The notes below the pieces were generated by a model. That model was not told where the DNA came from. It was given only the letters and a program-made list of their open reading frames with translations, and ran no database searches. The translations under genes were made by a program, and so were the position numbers. Shown in pieces: positions 34,455 to 42,317 of a stretch of DNA of 64,000 nt. The stretch comes from Dehalococcoides mccartyi. GTDB lineage: Bacteria > Chloroflexota > Dehalococcoidia > Dehalococcoidales > Dehalococcoidaceae. The stretch lies in NCBI RefSeq assembly GCF_001889305.1, contig NZ_CP013074.1, forward strand, positions 1,364,001-1,428,000, given 5' to 3'. Numbering within the stretch: the stretch's first letter is position 1; every line of letters begins with the position of its first letter.

Positions 34455-34775
34455 ATGTTTGATAATTCTACTATTTTTGTACTAACAAGTGGGACTCTTT
34501 TCTGGAGTATCATTATTGTCGCATTAGTCATACTCTTCTTACTATCTATTCGGTGGATACATAAGCATAATATCAAGCCCAATCGGTCGGAATGGTTTAT
34601 CGGTATAACTGGTTTATTGCTGTTTCTATTTACAATTCAAAATTTTTTAGGAAGTTTAGAGGAATCAACACCTCAGGCAGCTTATATGTTCCTGCTGGTT
34701 ACTGGTTTACCGGCTGTCATACTTTTAGCTATTAGCTGGCAGTTGGTTACCCGCCGTATCAAAGCTAAAAGTTAA
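34455..34775 (+). CDS. rdhB: Reductive dehalogenase membrane anchor RdhB2
   Basis: A 106-residue protein with three hydrophobic helices (FWSIIIVALVILFLLSI, WFIGITGLLLFLFTIQNFLGSL, AYMFLLVTGLPAVILLAISWQLV) and the SLEEST motif after the second, as in other RdhB anchors. It follows rdhA2 closely and is followed within 11 bases by the cobalamin riboswitch of cbiZ. Confidence 0.93.
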   Translation: MFDNSTIFVLTSGTLFWSIIIVALVILFLLSIRWIHKHNIKPNRSEWFIGITGLLLFLFTIQNFLGSLEESTPQAAYMFLLVTGLPAVILLAISWQLVTRRIKAKS

Positions 34776-34785
34776 TACAGATATT

Positions 34786-34925
34786 ACCTGAAACGCCCGG
34801 CCTAAAGCAGGGTAAAAGGGAAAGAAATCCGGTGGAAAGCCGGAGCAGTAGCGCCTACTGTGAGTGGTGAAACCACAAGCCAGCAAAGCGTCCGGTTTCA
34901 GGTACTGCCCTCCCGGTGACTACGG
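34786..34925 (+). promoter_or_regulatory. Cobalamin riboswitch
   Basis: A closing stem ACCTGAAAC (34786-34794) / GTTTCAGGT (34895-34903) encloses the conserved parts: GGGAAAGAAATCCGGTGGAA, the GCAGTAGCGCCTACTGTGAG region and the B12-box AAGCCAGCAAAGCG. A further hairpin (CTCCCG / CGGGAG) follows at 34910-34928. Downstream are an intrinsic terminator and cbiZ, so cobalamin binding probably turns off cbiZ. Confidence 0.92.
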
Positions 34926-34952
34926 GAGACAGGTGTGGAGTTAAAGATATTT

Positions 34953-34987
34953 AGCCCCCTCCTGTATTCCGGAGGGGGCTCATTTTT
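34953..34987 (+). terminator. Riboswitch-linked intrinsic terminator
   Basis: AGCCCCCTCC (34953-34962) pairs with GGAGGGGGCT (34971-34980), followed by CATTTTT. It lies between the cobalamin aptamer and cbiZ and is the likely expression platform. Confidence 0.85.
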
Positions 34988-35026
34988 AGGGGTGGGGTAA
35001 ATTAAGCTGAATTGGAGGAAAGAAGG

Positions 35027-35794
35027 ATGATATCTGAACTTAAAACAGATACCTGTTATAAAGAACTGGGCTGTTTCCACGGGGTAAAAGCGGGCATTGT
35101 TTACCACAAAGCTCTGGGAGCAGCTACCAATACCTTGGTAATAGAACTGCCGGAAGAAAGGAATATGCTCTCCACCCGCACCGGTCTTGGTAAAGCCAAG
35201 TATATACTGAATACTCACATACCCCCCGAACTCTGGAATTTTATGCACGACAACTCAGCAGACTGGCAGACGGCCTACTCGGTCGTACTTGAAGAAGTCC
35301 TTAAAAGATACGGTACAGACCTGGATAATGTCTCATTCCTGTCCACCGGGGTAGACCAGGATAATATAGCCTGGGCGGAAGAAACCTATGAGGAGTTTTG
35401 GGTACTTGCCTTTGCTACCGCCGGGGTAAAGACCAACGCTATGCGGATAGGCTGTGATGCGGCAAGCGGGATAGAACGTAACGGCAAGTTTGAGAAGATA
35501 GGCACGATAAATATCATACTGCTTACCGGCTCAACTCTGGAAACGCCCACTCTTGCTTCATCGTATATTACCCTGACCGAGGCTAAGAATGTGGCCTTGC
35601 AGGAGCTGGACATACGGAGTGCGGTACACTCTGAATGGCAGGCAACCGGTACAGGAACAGACCAGATAATCAGTGTATCGGGTACAGGGGATAAGTATAC
35701 CTATGTGGGCGGACATACCAAGCTGGGTGAAATGATGGCTAAATCTGCCACCAGGGCGGTCAGACAGGCTATCAGGAACTGTCGCGGATACTAG
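35027..35794 (+). CDS. cbiZ: Adenosylcobinamide amidohydrolase CbiZ
   Basis: A 255-residue cytosolic enzyme that cleaves the side chain of (pseudo)cobinamides/cobamides so that the corrinoid ring can be re-used with a preferred lower base. Family patterns are LSTRTGLGKAKYILNTHIP near the N-terminus, FATAGVKTNAMRIG in the middle, GTINIILLTGSTL, and EAKNVALQELDIRS with ATGTGTDQIISVSG towards the C-terminus. ATG 35027 has GGAGG 9 bases upstream. Dehalococcoides cannot make corrinoids and carries several cbiZ copies near rdh genes, which fits this location next to corrinoid-requiring RdhAs. Confidence 0.93.
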   Translation: MISELKTDTCYKELGCFHGVKAGIVYHKALGAATNTLVIELPEERNMLSTRTGLGKAKYILNTHIPPELWNFMHDNSADWQTAYSVVLEEVLKRYGTDLDNVSFLSTGVDQDNIAWAEETYEEFWVLAFATAGVKTNAMRIGCDAASGIERNGKFEKIGTINIILLTGSTLETPTLASSYITLTEAKNVALQELDIRSAVHSEWQATGTGTDQIISVSGTGDKYTYVGGHTKLGEMMAKSATRAVRQAIRNCRGY

Positions 35795-35857
35795 TGATTA
35801 TGACATTATCACTTTGATCCCTATTGATCTCAGTCGAAGTTAGAACCCAAGCCATCT

Positions 35858-35874
35858 CTCCCCCGTCTCCACCA
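35858..35874. repeat. Attachment repeat 3
   Basis: CTCCCCCGTCTCCACCA, the 17-base core, followed by AAGCTAA as in repeat 2. The left flank (GCCAT) differs from the other sites. It marks the border between the rdh segment and the LuxR/glutamine-synthetase segment. Confidence 0.85.
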
Positions 35875-35877
35875 AAG

Positions 35878-36174
35878 CTAAAAACGTGACTTGGCCTTAA
35901 TAGGCGAGGGCATTCGAACGTAAATATCAGGACGGGGAGTATAGATGTCCGAGAGACCTCTATCTCTATATCTGAGTAAAAACGGGGTAATAATAGCGGG
36001 TATACTCGGTATCATAAGCCCAACCCATACAGCAAAGGAGAAAAGCCCGTAAGGTCTCCGAAGAAATACTGTATGACCAGAAGCAGAGGTACCAGTCAAG
36101 TTAAACACCCCAAGTGTAGCTACAAAACTATATATCCTGCTAAGGATTTGGTTTCGAGTAATCCTTATCTTCAA
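35878..36174 (-). CDS. Hypothetical protein ending at attachment repeat 3 (uncertain)
   Basis: A 98-residue frame from a TTG start with no clear SD. It has a hydrophobic middle (LFSFAVWVGLMIPSIPAIITPFLL) and a basic C-terminus (PSPIKAKSRF). Its stop lies just inside the right flank of attachment repeat 3, recalling how the recombinase genes end in repeats 1 and 4. It may be a remnant of a larger gene cut by recombination. No family recognised. Confidence 0.35.
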   Translation of the reverse strand: MKIRITRNQILSRIYSFVATLGVFNLTGTSASGHTVFLRRPYGLFSFAVWVGLMIPSIPAIITPFLLRYRDRGLSDIYTPRPDIYVRMPSPIKAKSRF

Positions 36175-36247
36175 AACTGATTAGACAATACTATAGACCC
36201 GTAACCGTTAAGAACAACCTAAACCAGAAGAATAGCTATAATATCAG

Positions 36248-37222
36248 TTATTCCAAAATATTCAGATTAGACTGCAAAAAAGTCGACAGATTGACACTTT
36301 GATTGATAATTTTAAACTTGCGCCTGATATTCTCACGATGACGGTTTATGGTAGCGGCCGAAACACCCCTCAAACTGGCAATTTCTTTGGTAGTTAGCCC
36401 GTTTTTGATCATATTGGAAACAGCAATCTCTACGGGTGACAGGCAGTTACAAACTCCAGTTAGGCTTGTCACAAAGGAGGAACTTATTCCCTCCAAATTC
36501 GAAAGAATCAGCTGGGTATAGATCTTCTGTGAAGGAGGAAGTTGAGCCTCCAATGACAGGAGAATAGGTTTTAATATCTTGTCAACGTTCTGGTTGATAT
36601 CATTATATATGTCTTGCCGAGCAGCTTCACCCCGAGACAAAATAACCTTCAAAGCCGTATTTGCTTCCTGTAACGCCTGTCGCTCCAGTTTAAGCTGGCG
36701 GTTAATCTCCTCCAATTCCTCATCTATGGCAATACGTCCAGCTAAATTGCCAATCTGCACGGCAACGTTATTGAGCAAAATCCGTTCCTCTTTAAGGAAT
36801 GGGCCTTCGTAAATAACAGGGCGCTCCTCGGTGTAGTAAATAGTACACTCACCCATCAGTTCGCCATTTAACAAAACCGGAGAGGATTGGTTCCATTTGC
36901 TAATCTGAAAACCGGTGGATAAAAAGGAGTGTCCTCTAAAAACTATTTTAGCTTTGGTGATATCAGGATACTGCCAGGCATTAGGTAGAAAATTGGAAAG
37001 CTCAAACAGGAATCGGTTTAAAGAGGAATGGTGGCGCTCTGCCAGCTGAAAAATGCCATACAGGCAGTTCAGTTCTTTAACCCGCTCCCGCAAAGCTATT
37101 TCAACTTCATCAGTTTGACCTTCAACAGTTAGCGGAATCGGCTTCAGACAAGAACCAGTATCCTGAGGCTTGCCCGATACAGGGTAAACTGCCGGAGAAT
37201 TATTATTCTCTTGAAGATTCAT
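36248..37222 (-). CDS. LuxR-type regulator with a sensor-like N-terminus
   Basis: A 324-residue cytosolic protein. Residues ~45-170 resemble a GAF-like sensory region (LYGIFQLAERHHSSLNRFLFELSNFLP), followed by a coiled coil near 170-210. The C-terminus is a LuxR/FixJ helix-turn-helix (LSPVEIAVSNMIKNGLTTKEIASLRGVSAATINRHRENIRRKF). There is no response-regulator receiver domain. It is divergent from the small gene and glutamine-synthetase-like gene that share its segment, and could control them. Signal unknown. Confidence 0.8.
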   Translation of the reverse strand: MNLQENNNSPAVYPVSGKPQDTGSCLKPIPLTVEGQTDEVEIALRERVKELNCLYGIFQLAERHHSSLNRFLFELSNFLPNAWQYPDITKAKIVFRGHSFLSTGFQISKWNQSSPVLLNGELMGECTIYYTEERPVIYEGPFLKEERILLNNVAVQIGNLAGRIAIDEELEEINRQLKLERQALQEANTALKVILSRGEAARQDIYNDINQNVDKILKPILLSLEAQLPPSQKIYTQLILSNLEGISSSFVTSLTGVCNCLSPVEIAVSNMIKNGLTTKEIASLRGVSAATINRHRENIRRKFKIINQSVNLSTFLQSNLNILE

Positions 37223-37789
37223 TCAATATTACTCATATATTATAGGCATTATATAGGTATTATTCCAGTATTTTCAATAAGGAGAATACCAGATACTCTT
37301 AACAGAGTCAATTTAAAGATGGAGAGTGACTGGCGCCCGAAACCAATAAAATACGTCTTGGAACAAATTTCGGCTTATCCCCACCTTGCTTGGCCACAAA
37401 GGCAGCCTGACTGTTTTCCTCTTCCAAAGGTTCTGAACTCTCCTGCCGGTGCAGGCATGATGGGTAAATGTACATGTATAAAAGAGAGGAACAGGGAATT
37501 CTTCCTATTCCTTATCCTTCTTCTAATTTCATATACCGTATGCCATAAGTTTACATAAATCAGGCTCAAGACCAATAGAGCGAATTATTGACACTTCAGA
37601 ATCAGCTCTTGAGATTAAGATTTCTATTATGCACCTGAGTGACAATGCTTATCTAAGGGGGTATTAAAAGAGCAAAAACACATGCACCCAGCGCGAAGTT
37701 TGTAAAAAATAGGCAAACCCTTTATTGTCAATTTTACTGGCTGTACTAAACATTTTATCCTGCCGAGACAAATTCCAAAGGAGAAACGT
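37223..37789. other. Intergenic region before the glutamine-synthetase-like gene
   Basis: About 570 bases with no convincing gene; the short frames are not preceded by ribosome sites. A TTGTCA at 37725-37730 with a TAAACA 16 bases on is a weak promoter candidate. No riboswitch or long repeat is seen. Confidence 0.5.
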
Positions 37790-37990
37790 ATGACTAAACT
37801 TGGGTTAGATCGGTTTGAAGTTCAAGCACTGTTCAAAAGGTCATTATCAAGCCGGCAAATTGCTGAAAGTGATATATACAACTCCTTATCGGATTTAATA
37901 GGAGATGTGATAGAAGAGAACAATAATAAAATTTCACAGCAATTATCATTAAAATTATCTGAAAAGGAACAATGGAAATATGGTAAATGA
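37790..37990 (+). CDS. Small protein upstream of the glutamine-synthetase-like gene
   Basis: A 66-residue helical, charged protein (EVQALFKRSLSSRQIAESDIYNSLSDLIGDVIEENN). A good SD (AAAGGAG) lies 6 bases before the ATG. Its stop overlaps the next gene by 11 bases, so the two are coupled. I do not recognise it. It may be a small partner or regulator of the enzyme. Confidence 0.6.
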   Translation: MTKLGLDRFEVQALFKRSLSSRQIAESDIYNSLSDLIGDVIEENNNKISQQLSLKLSEKEQWKYGK

Positions 37991-39485
37991 TAGCATAGCC
38001 CTAAACCCAAACCCGGTAATTCAGCATTTAGGAAAACCTCCCGAAGAATTCACTAAAAAAGACCTGATAAAATTTATAGAAGACAATAACATTAAAGCTG
38101 TTAATTTTCGGCACCTGGGTGGTGACGGTCGCTTAAAAACCTTAAATTTTGTAATAAGTAGCAAGCCGCAACTGGACAGGGTATTGTCCGCCGGCGAAAG
38201 AGTTGACGGTTCAAGCCTCTTTTCGTACATTGATTCAGCTTCAAGTGACCTGTATATTGTTCCTCGCTACAAAACTGCTTTTGTTAACCCGTTCTCGACT
38301 ACACCGACACTCGAACTGTTATGTTCGTACTATACGAAAGACGGCACTCCTCTGCCGAGTTCCCCTGAGAATATTCTTAAAAAAGCCAACCAGTCGTTGC
38401 TGAAAAGCACCGGCCTGACTTTTCAAGCTATGGGTGAACTGGAATACTACGTGATAGCAAATAAACAAAACCAGTATCCCGCTACAACCCAAAAGGGCTA
38501 CCAGGAATCAGCCCCTTTCTGCAAGTGGGAAACCTTAAGATACGAGGCAATGCAGGCAATAGCCAAGGCGGGAGGCCGTATAAAATACGGCCATTCTGAG
38601 GTTGGTCACATATTTAACGAAGAGCACGAGATGGAACAGAATGAGATAGAATTTCTGCCTGTGCCAGTTGAAGACGCCGCCGACCAGCTGGTTATTGCCA
38701 AGTGGATACTGTGGATGATGGGGCACAAACACGGGGTTGTGGTAACATTTGCACCAAAAATTCTGGTTGGCCACGCTGGAAGCGGCCTGCATGTACATAC
38801 CAAATTGATGAATAATGGCACAAATGCACTGATTAACGGTGGTGGTCTCAGCGAAACAGCACGCAAGGCCATTGCCGGTTACCTAAGACTGGCTCCGTCA
38901 CTAACTGCCCTTGGAAACACTGTCCCGCTCTCATTCCTCAGACTGGTACCCCACCAGGAATCTCCTACCAATATATGCTGGGGTGACCGCAACCGCTCTG
39001 TTCTGGTGCGTGTGCCTCTAGGCTGGTTAAACGTGGGAAATATGGCAAAGGATGCCAATCCGCAGGAAACAGACGAGCCCACCGCCTTCAGCGACAGCCA
39101 AACAGTAGAATTCCGTTGCCCGGATGGATCGGCGAATATTCACCTGCTTATGGCAGGGCTAGCCGTTGCCGCCCGGCATGGGCTTGAGATGGAAAATGCC
39201 TTAGAGTTAGCCAAAAAACTTTATGTTGATGTTAATATTTTCGCTGACGAAAATAACCAAATCCAGCAGGCGCTCCCCCAATTGCCTTCTTCTTGCTGGG
39301 ATTCGGCGGAATGCCTTATAAAAGACCGCCAGATATACGAGAAGGACAACGTATTCCCGCCGACTGTAATTGATGGCTTGGCAAAAATTCTGAAGTCATA
39401 CAATGACAATGACCTTAGTCAGAGGTTCTACGGTAAAAATGATGAAATCCAGAAGCTGGTAGACCGATATTTGCATTTTGCATAA
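37980..39485 (+). CDS. Glutamine synthetase family protein
   Basis: A 501-residue ligase of the GlnA family. The catalytic-domain marks are EMEQNEIEF near residue 217, GSGLHVHTKL near 262, NRSVLVRVP near 341 and VEFRCPDGSANIHLLMAGLA near 382; metal and substrate residues therefore look intact. The N-terminal beta-grasp part (KAVNFRHLGGDGRLK) is slightly unusual. Canonical GlnA makes glutamine from glutamate and ammonia; family members with other amines exist (PuuA-like). Because it sits on an island with a LuxR regulator and a small coupled protein, a specialised role is possible. A strong terminator follows. Confidence 0.8.
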   Translation: MVNDSIALNPNPVIQHLGKPPEEFTKKDLIKFIEDNNIKAVNFRHLGGDGRLKTLNFVISSKPQLDRVLSAGERVDGSSLFSYIDSASSDLYIVPRYKTAFVNPFSTTPTLELLCSYYTKDGTPLPSSPENILKKANQSLLKSTGLTFQAMGELEYYVIANKQNQYPATTQKGYQESAPFCKWETLRYEAMQAIAKAGGRIKYGHSEVGHIFNEEHEMEQNEIEFLPVPVEDAADQLVIAKWILWMMGHKHGVVVTFAPKILVGHAGSGLHVHTKLMNNGTNALINGGGLSETARKAIAGYLRLAPSLTALGNTVPLSFLRLVPHQESPTNICWGDRNRSVLVRVPLGWLNVGNMAKDANPQETDEPTAFSDSQTVEFRCPDGSANIHLLMAGLAVAARHGLEMENALELAKKLYVDVNIFADENNQIQQALPQLPSSCWDSAECLIKDRQIYEKDNVFPPTVIDGLAKILKSYNDNDLSQRFYGKNDEIQKLVDRYLHFA

Positions 39486-39528
39486 ACCAGACTGTTAATC
39501 CTTGCCTGATGTTTGTTTAAAAACGTAT

Positions 39529-39562
39529 AAAAAGGGTGCGGCTTAAGCCGCACCCTTTAGTT
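39529..39562 (+). terminator. Terminator after the glutamine-synthetase-like gene
   Basis: AAAGGGTGCGGC (39531-39542) and GCCGCACCCTTT (39547-39558) form a 12-bp stem with a TTAA loop, followed by AGTTT. The structure is symmetrical and may also stop the convergent recombinase transcript, whose stop codon lies at 39566. Confidence 0.85.
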
Positions 39563-39565
39563 TAA

Positions 39566-41263
39566 TTAAATACCCCGCAACTTAAACTGTTTAAATTTTA
39601 TTGAGGGAATACGACTAGCCAAACTCCAGTCCCCGTGTGTTTCTGACCGCAGCCAACCCTCCCCCGTCTCCACCAGAAACACGGACGAGCCGGCGGGTGA
39701 AGTACCCAAAGGCTCGTTTAAGATACGTATTTTGGATTCCTTCTTTGATACCGCCACCTGAAAAATGGGTTTAAAGGGCGGTTTTACCTTAACTGCAATC
39801 ACCGAGCGGCTCTGTTTCACATCCACATACACCCCGTCCAGCATGGTTAAAAGTATCTTCCTCTGTTCAGCAAGGTTTGCCTTGCTCCAGAGTACAGGCA
39901 GATTCTGGATAAGTTTCCCAGCCTGCTCGGATGCATCATAATCAGGTACAACCAGTGATTCCAGACTGAGTTCCAGAAGTCTTTTCTGCCTTAAGTATTC
40001 TTCCTCAGGTATCAGACCATCTATATAGGTCTTGGCCATGCGGTGGAGCTTACCTGTTACCTGCTCTTTTTCTTTTTTAACTCTTTCCACTTCATCCTTA
40101 AGGCTTATGATGGAGAGTACCTCTTCAAGCCAGCCCGGACCAAGCTCTATAGCGGAAACAAGTTCCCTTATCTGTTTATCTATTACATGGCAGGCTATAG
40201 TACCGCCATGTCCGGGGCATTCCTGTATGCTTCTTGAAGCCTGATGCTCCCGATAGTAGCTGTTTCCGCTTTTATAAGTTTGTGCCCACATAGGCATTCC
40301 GCAATAGGCACACCTGACCAGTCCTTTAAGCATGTATTCTCTACCAGGTGAAGTAGTCAAGGTTTCAGATCTGCCCGAATTCTTTTTTAAGGCTAGTTGG
40401 ACAGTATCAAATAATTCCCGGCTGATTAAGGCTTCATGGGCACCGGTTAGGATTTCATCCCGGTGGTTTATCTGCCCGGTATAGAAGGGGTTATGCAGGA
40501 TATTTCTGACTGAGGAACTGGTAAATAATCTTGGCCCTGAAACCAATTCTCCGTTGGCATCAGGTAGATTTTTGGTATTGCGGGTACGAAATCCCTGTTC
40601 ATTTAGCCAGATAGCCAGTTGGGAGAGAGTGGTTGTACCAGAGGAATAGCGCCGGAAAAGCTCGGCTACGGCTGGTCCTTCCCTTGAGTGAATGTGAAGT
40701 CCCCCGGGGTGTTCCTTCTCGCAGCGCCTTTTCTTTTCTCCTTTGTCGCCTATCTCCCAACAGGATTCATAGCCGAATGGGATACAGCCATTGTGTTTGC
40801 CTTCCCTAGCTCTTTGGTCAAGTCCTTTTCTGACATGGGTACTTAAGGCTTCACTGAAATACTGGGCAAATGCCCCCAGCATCTGGGTGAAAAGGATACC
40901 ATCCGGTTTAGAATAATCCAGATTTTCAACAATAGAGACCAGCCCTATCCCGTACCTGCCCAGTAGTTTTAGTGATTCCAGAGTAACGGTAAGATTCCTC
41001 GACCAGCGGTCAAGTGTATGTACAACTACAATCTCAAATTCATTTTTGGCTGCATCTTCCAGGAGTTTCCTGAAGACCGGTCGTTTATGAATACTGTCTA
41101 CATGGGCGGATTTGCCTTCTTCCCGATATATACGTACAGCCTGCCAACCCCGGTTCTTGCAGAGCTCGGTAAATAGCCTTTCCTGGGCATCCAGAGAGTA
41201 ACCCTCAACCTGTGAAGCCGAAGAGACCCGGACATAGGCAACCGCCCGTTTAGTTTCGACCAT
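39566..41263 (-). CDS. Large serine site-specific recombinase (copy 2)
   Basis: Near-identical to the recombinase at 12442-14097: the same YVRVSSASQ catalytic motif, LDRWSRNL, zinc ribbon CAYCGMPM and coiled coil, with scattered substitutions. ATG 41263 is chosen for the same SD. The two proteins agree up to SSVFLVETGEG and then differ: this copy ends in a longer tail (WLRSETHGDWSLAS...) because the final codons lie beyond attachment repeat 4, in the DNA of segment 3. It is probably active, since the catalytic region is intact. Confidence 0.92.
   Translation of the reverse strand: MVETKRAVAYVRVSSASQVEGYSLDAQERLFTELCKNRGWQAVRIYREEGKSAHVDSIHKRPVFRKLLEDAAKNEFEIVVVHTLDRWSRNLTVTLESLKLLGRYGIGLVSIVENLDYSKPDGILFTQMLGAFAQYFSEALSTHVRKGLDQRAREGKHNGCIPFGYESCWEIGDKGEKKRRCEKEHPGGLHIHSREGPAVAELFRRYSSGTTTLSQLAIWLNEQGFRTRNTKNLPDANGELVSGPRLFTSSSVRNILHNPFYTGQINHRDEILTGAHEALISRELFDTVQLALKKNSGRSETLTTSPGREYMLKGLVRCAYCGMPMWAQTYKSGNSYYREHQASRSIQECPGHGGTIACHVIDKQIRELVSAIELGPGWLEEVLSIISLKDEVERVKKEKEQVTGKLHRMAKTYIDGLIPEEEYLRQKRLLELSLESLVVPDYDASEQAGKLIQNLPVLWSKANLAEQRKILLTMLDGVYVDVKQSRSVIAVKVKPPFKPIFQVAVSKKESKIRILNEPLGTSPAGSSVFLVETGEGWLRSETHGDWSLASRIPSIKFKQFKLRGI
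39657..39675. repeat. Attachment repeat 4
   Basis: CCCTCCCCCGTCTCCACCA within the 3' part of the second recombinase gene. The left flank (CAGCCAA) matches repeat 2 and the right flank (GAAACACGGACGAGCC) matches repeat 1. It is the junction between the far end of segment 3 and the recombinase end of segment 4. Confidence 0.9.
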
Positions 41264-41486
41264 TTCCTGTTTCCCTGTTAGCTTCACGCTGAGAAACTGA
41301 AAATGCCACCTCTGCCAGAGTTGTCAGAAACTGTTCTACCATCATCTTTTGCATTACCTCAACCTCAGAAGTGGCGGTTAGTGTATACGCAGCACGTATA
41401 CGTGTCAACTCATCCGATTTATCGGATCGAGTTATCCCTTCAGATGCAAGCTTGCCGCCATCTTCCTGTATAGACATCTCTAACAA
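41250..41486 (-). CDS. Small module protein, unknown (copy 2)
   Basis: A 78-residue protein almost identical to 14084-14320 (Leu/Val, Glu/Gly and Gln/Arg-type changes near the N-terminus only). It overlaps the recombinase start by 14 bases. The protein-level conservation between modules supports a real gene; the function is unknown. Confidence 0.6.
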   Translation of the reverse strand: MLEMSIQEDGGKLASEGITRSDKSDELTRIRAAYTLTATSEVEVMQKMMVEQFLTTLAEVAFSVSQREANRETGNGRN

Positions 41487-41494
41487 TTCCTAAT

Positions 41495-41689
41495 TCATTT
41501 GCAGAAGAGTCTTTCAGATTTTTCTACTACCTGTCTCACATATTCTTGTTGAGTAATAAATCCCCTGAAATGCCTGCCATCTTTCGGGCAGACAAACATA
41601 ATGAAAGGTTTACCGGATTTACGGCCGCTGGCCAGTTTCACCTCCAGCGTTTCACTGCAGACCGGGCATTTTATGGATTCGACTGCCAT
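41495..41689 (-). CDS. Small zinc-ribbon-like protein (copy 2)
   Basis: A 64-residue protein identical in sequence to 14329-14523, although the DNA differs at several silent sites, which shows selection on the protein. CPVC and FVCPKDGRHF are the probable metal-binding parts. It is part of the module operon. Confidence 0.65.
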   Translation of the reverse strand: MAVESIKCPVCSETLEVKLASGRKSGKPFIMFVCPKDGRHFRGFITQQEYVRQVVEKSERLFCK

Positions 41690-41693
41690 ATCT

Positions 41694-42317
41694 TTACTCC
41701 TTATCCAAATACGATTGACATAATAGATACAAAGCCTGTCCTCTTAGAGTGGGATTATCACTTTTATTACCTCTGGCAAAGGGAATAAACCGGGTTATGG
41801 CTTCTTCTACAACTTTCTTCTGGTCATTTGTCAATTGAAAATTGAGATGACTCAATTTGGTAAGTCTGGATTGCTGCCAGTTTTGGAGCTGAACACTCAA
41901 TTCTTCCTGGCCTATGGAAGCCAGAGAAGTCAGATTATCCGAGGATTCAGGTAATACCAAAAGTACTTCTTCCTGTTTAATCTGGGACAAAATTTCCCGT
42001 AGAAGTTGAGCTCTGAGCCCCAGGTCATCCACCCCGTGGATATGATTTAGAGCCTGAGTCAACAGTTTAGCTTCAGAGTCATTTAATTCAAGTACAATAC
42101 AAGGCACAGTTTGTATCTTAAGTTCAACCAGTACCTTTAATCTCTGGTTGCCGGATAAGACTTCAAAATACCCATCTTTAGATCTGACCACCAGATTTTC
42201 AACCAGTCCATATCTTTTAATGCTCTGTTTCAATTTCTCAAGTGTCTTCTCATCCAGTTGGTTCGGGTTCCAGACCGCTTCCCTGAGAATCTCCAAGGGC
42301 AAATTAGTTGTTTCCAC
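41694..42317 (-). CDS. ParB-like N-terminal domain protein (copy 2)
   Basis: A 207-residue counterpart of 14528-15151 with about ten substitutions (for example MEITNLPLGIL against METTNLPLEIL). The GNQR motif is kept. It overlaps the Mom-like gene by 14 bases, as in copy 1, which again suggests a functional pair. Confidence 0.75.
   Translation of the reverse strand: METTNLPLEILREAVWNPNQLDEKTLEKLKQSIKRYGLVENLVVRSKDGYFEVLSGNQRLKVLVELKIQTVPCIVLELNDSEAKLLTQALNHIHGVDDLGLRAQLLREILSQIKQEEVLLVLPESSDNLTSLASIGQEELSVQLQNWQQSRLTKLSHLNFQLTNDQKKVVEEAITRFIPFARGNKSDNPTLRGQALYLLCQSYLDKE

Larger units (their letters stand above)
30179..35874. mobile_element. Recombinase-free rdhAB segment (segment 2)
   Basis: 5.7 kb flanked by direct repeats of 24 bases (core plus AAGCTAA). 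It holds the MarR gene, two rdhAB pairs, riboswitch and cbiZ, a complete respiratory cargo with no recombinase. It could be moved by the recombinases of segments 1 or 4 acting on the shared core; this is inferred from the repeats. Confidence 0.7.
35875..39675. mobile_element. Recombinase-free LuxR/glutamine-synthetase segment (segment 3)
   Basis: 3.8 kb between attachment repeats 3 and 4, holding the LuxR-type regulator, the 66-residue protein and the glutamine-synthetase-like gene. Its right arm resembles the right arm of segment 1, suggesting it is the far-end remnant of an island that lost its recombinase part. Confidence 0.6.
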
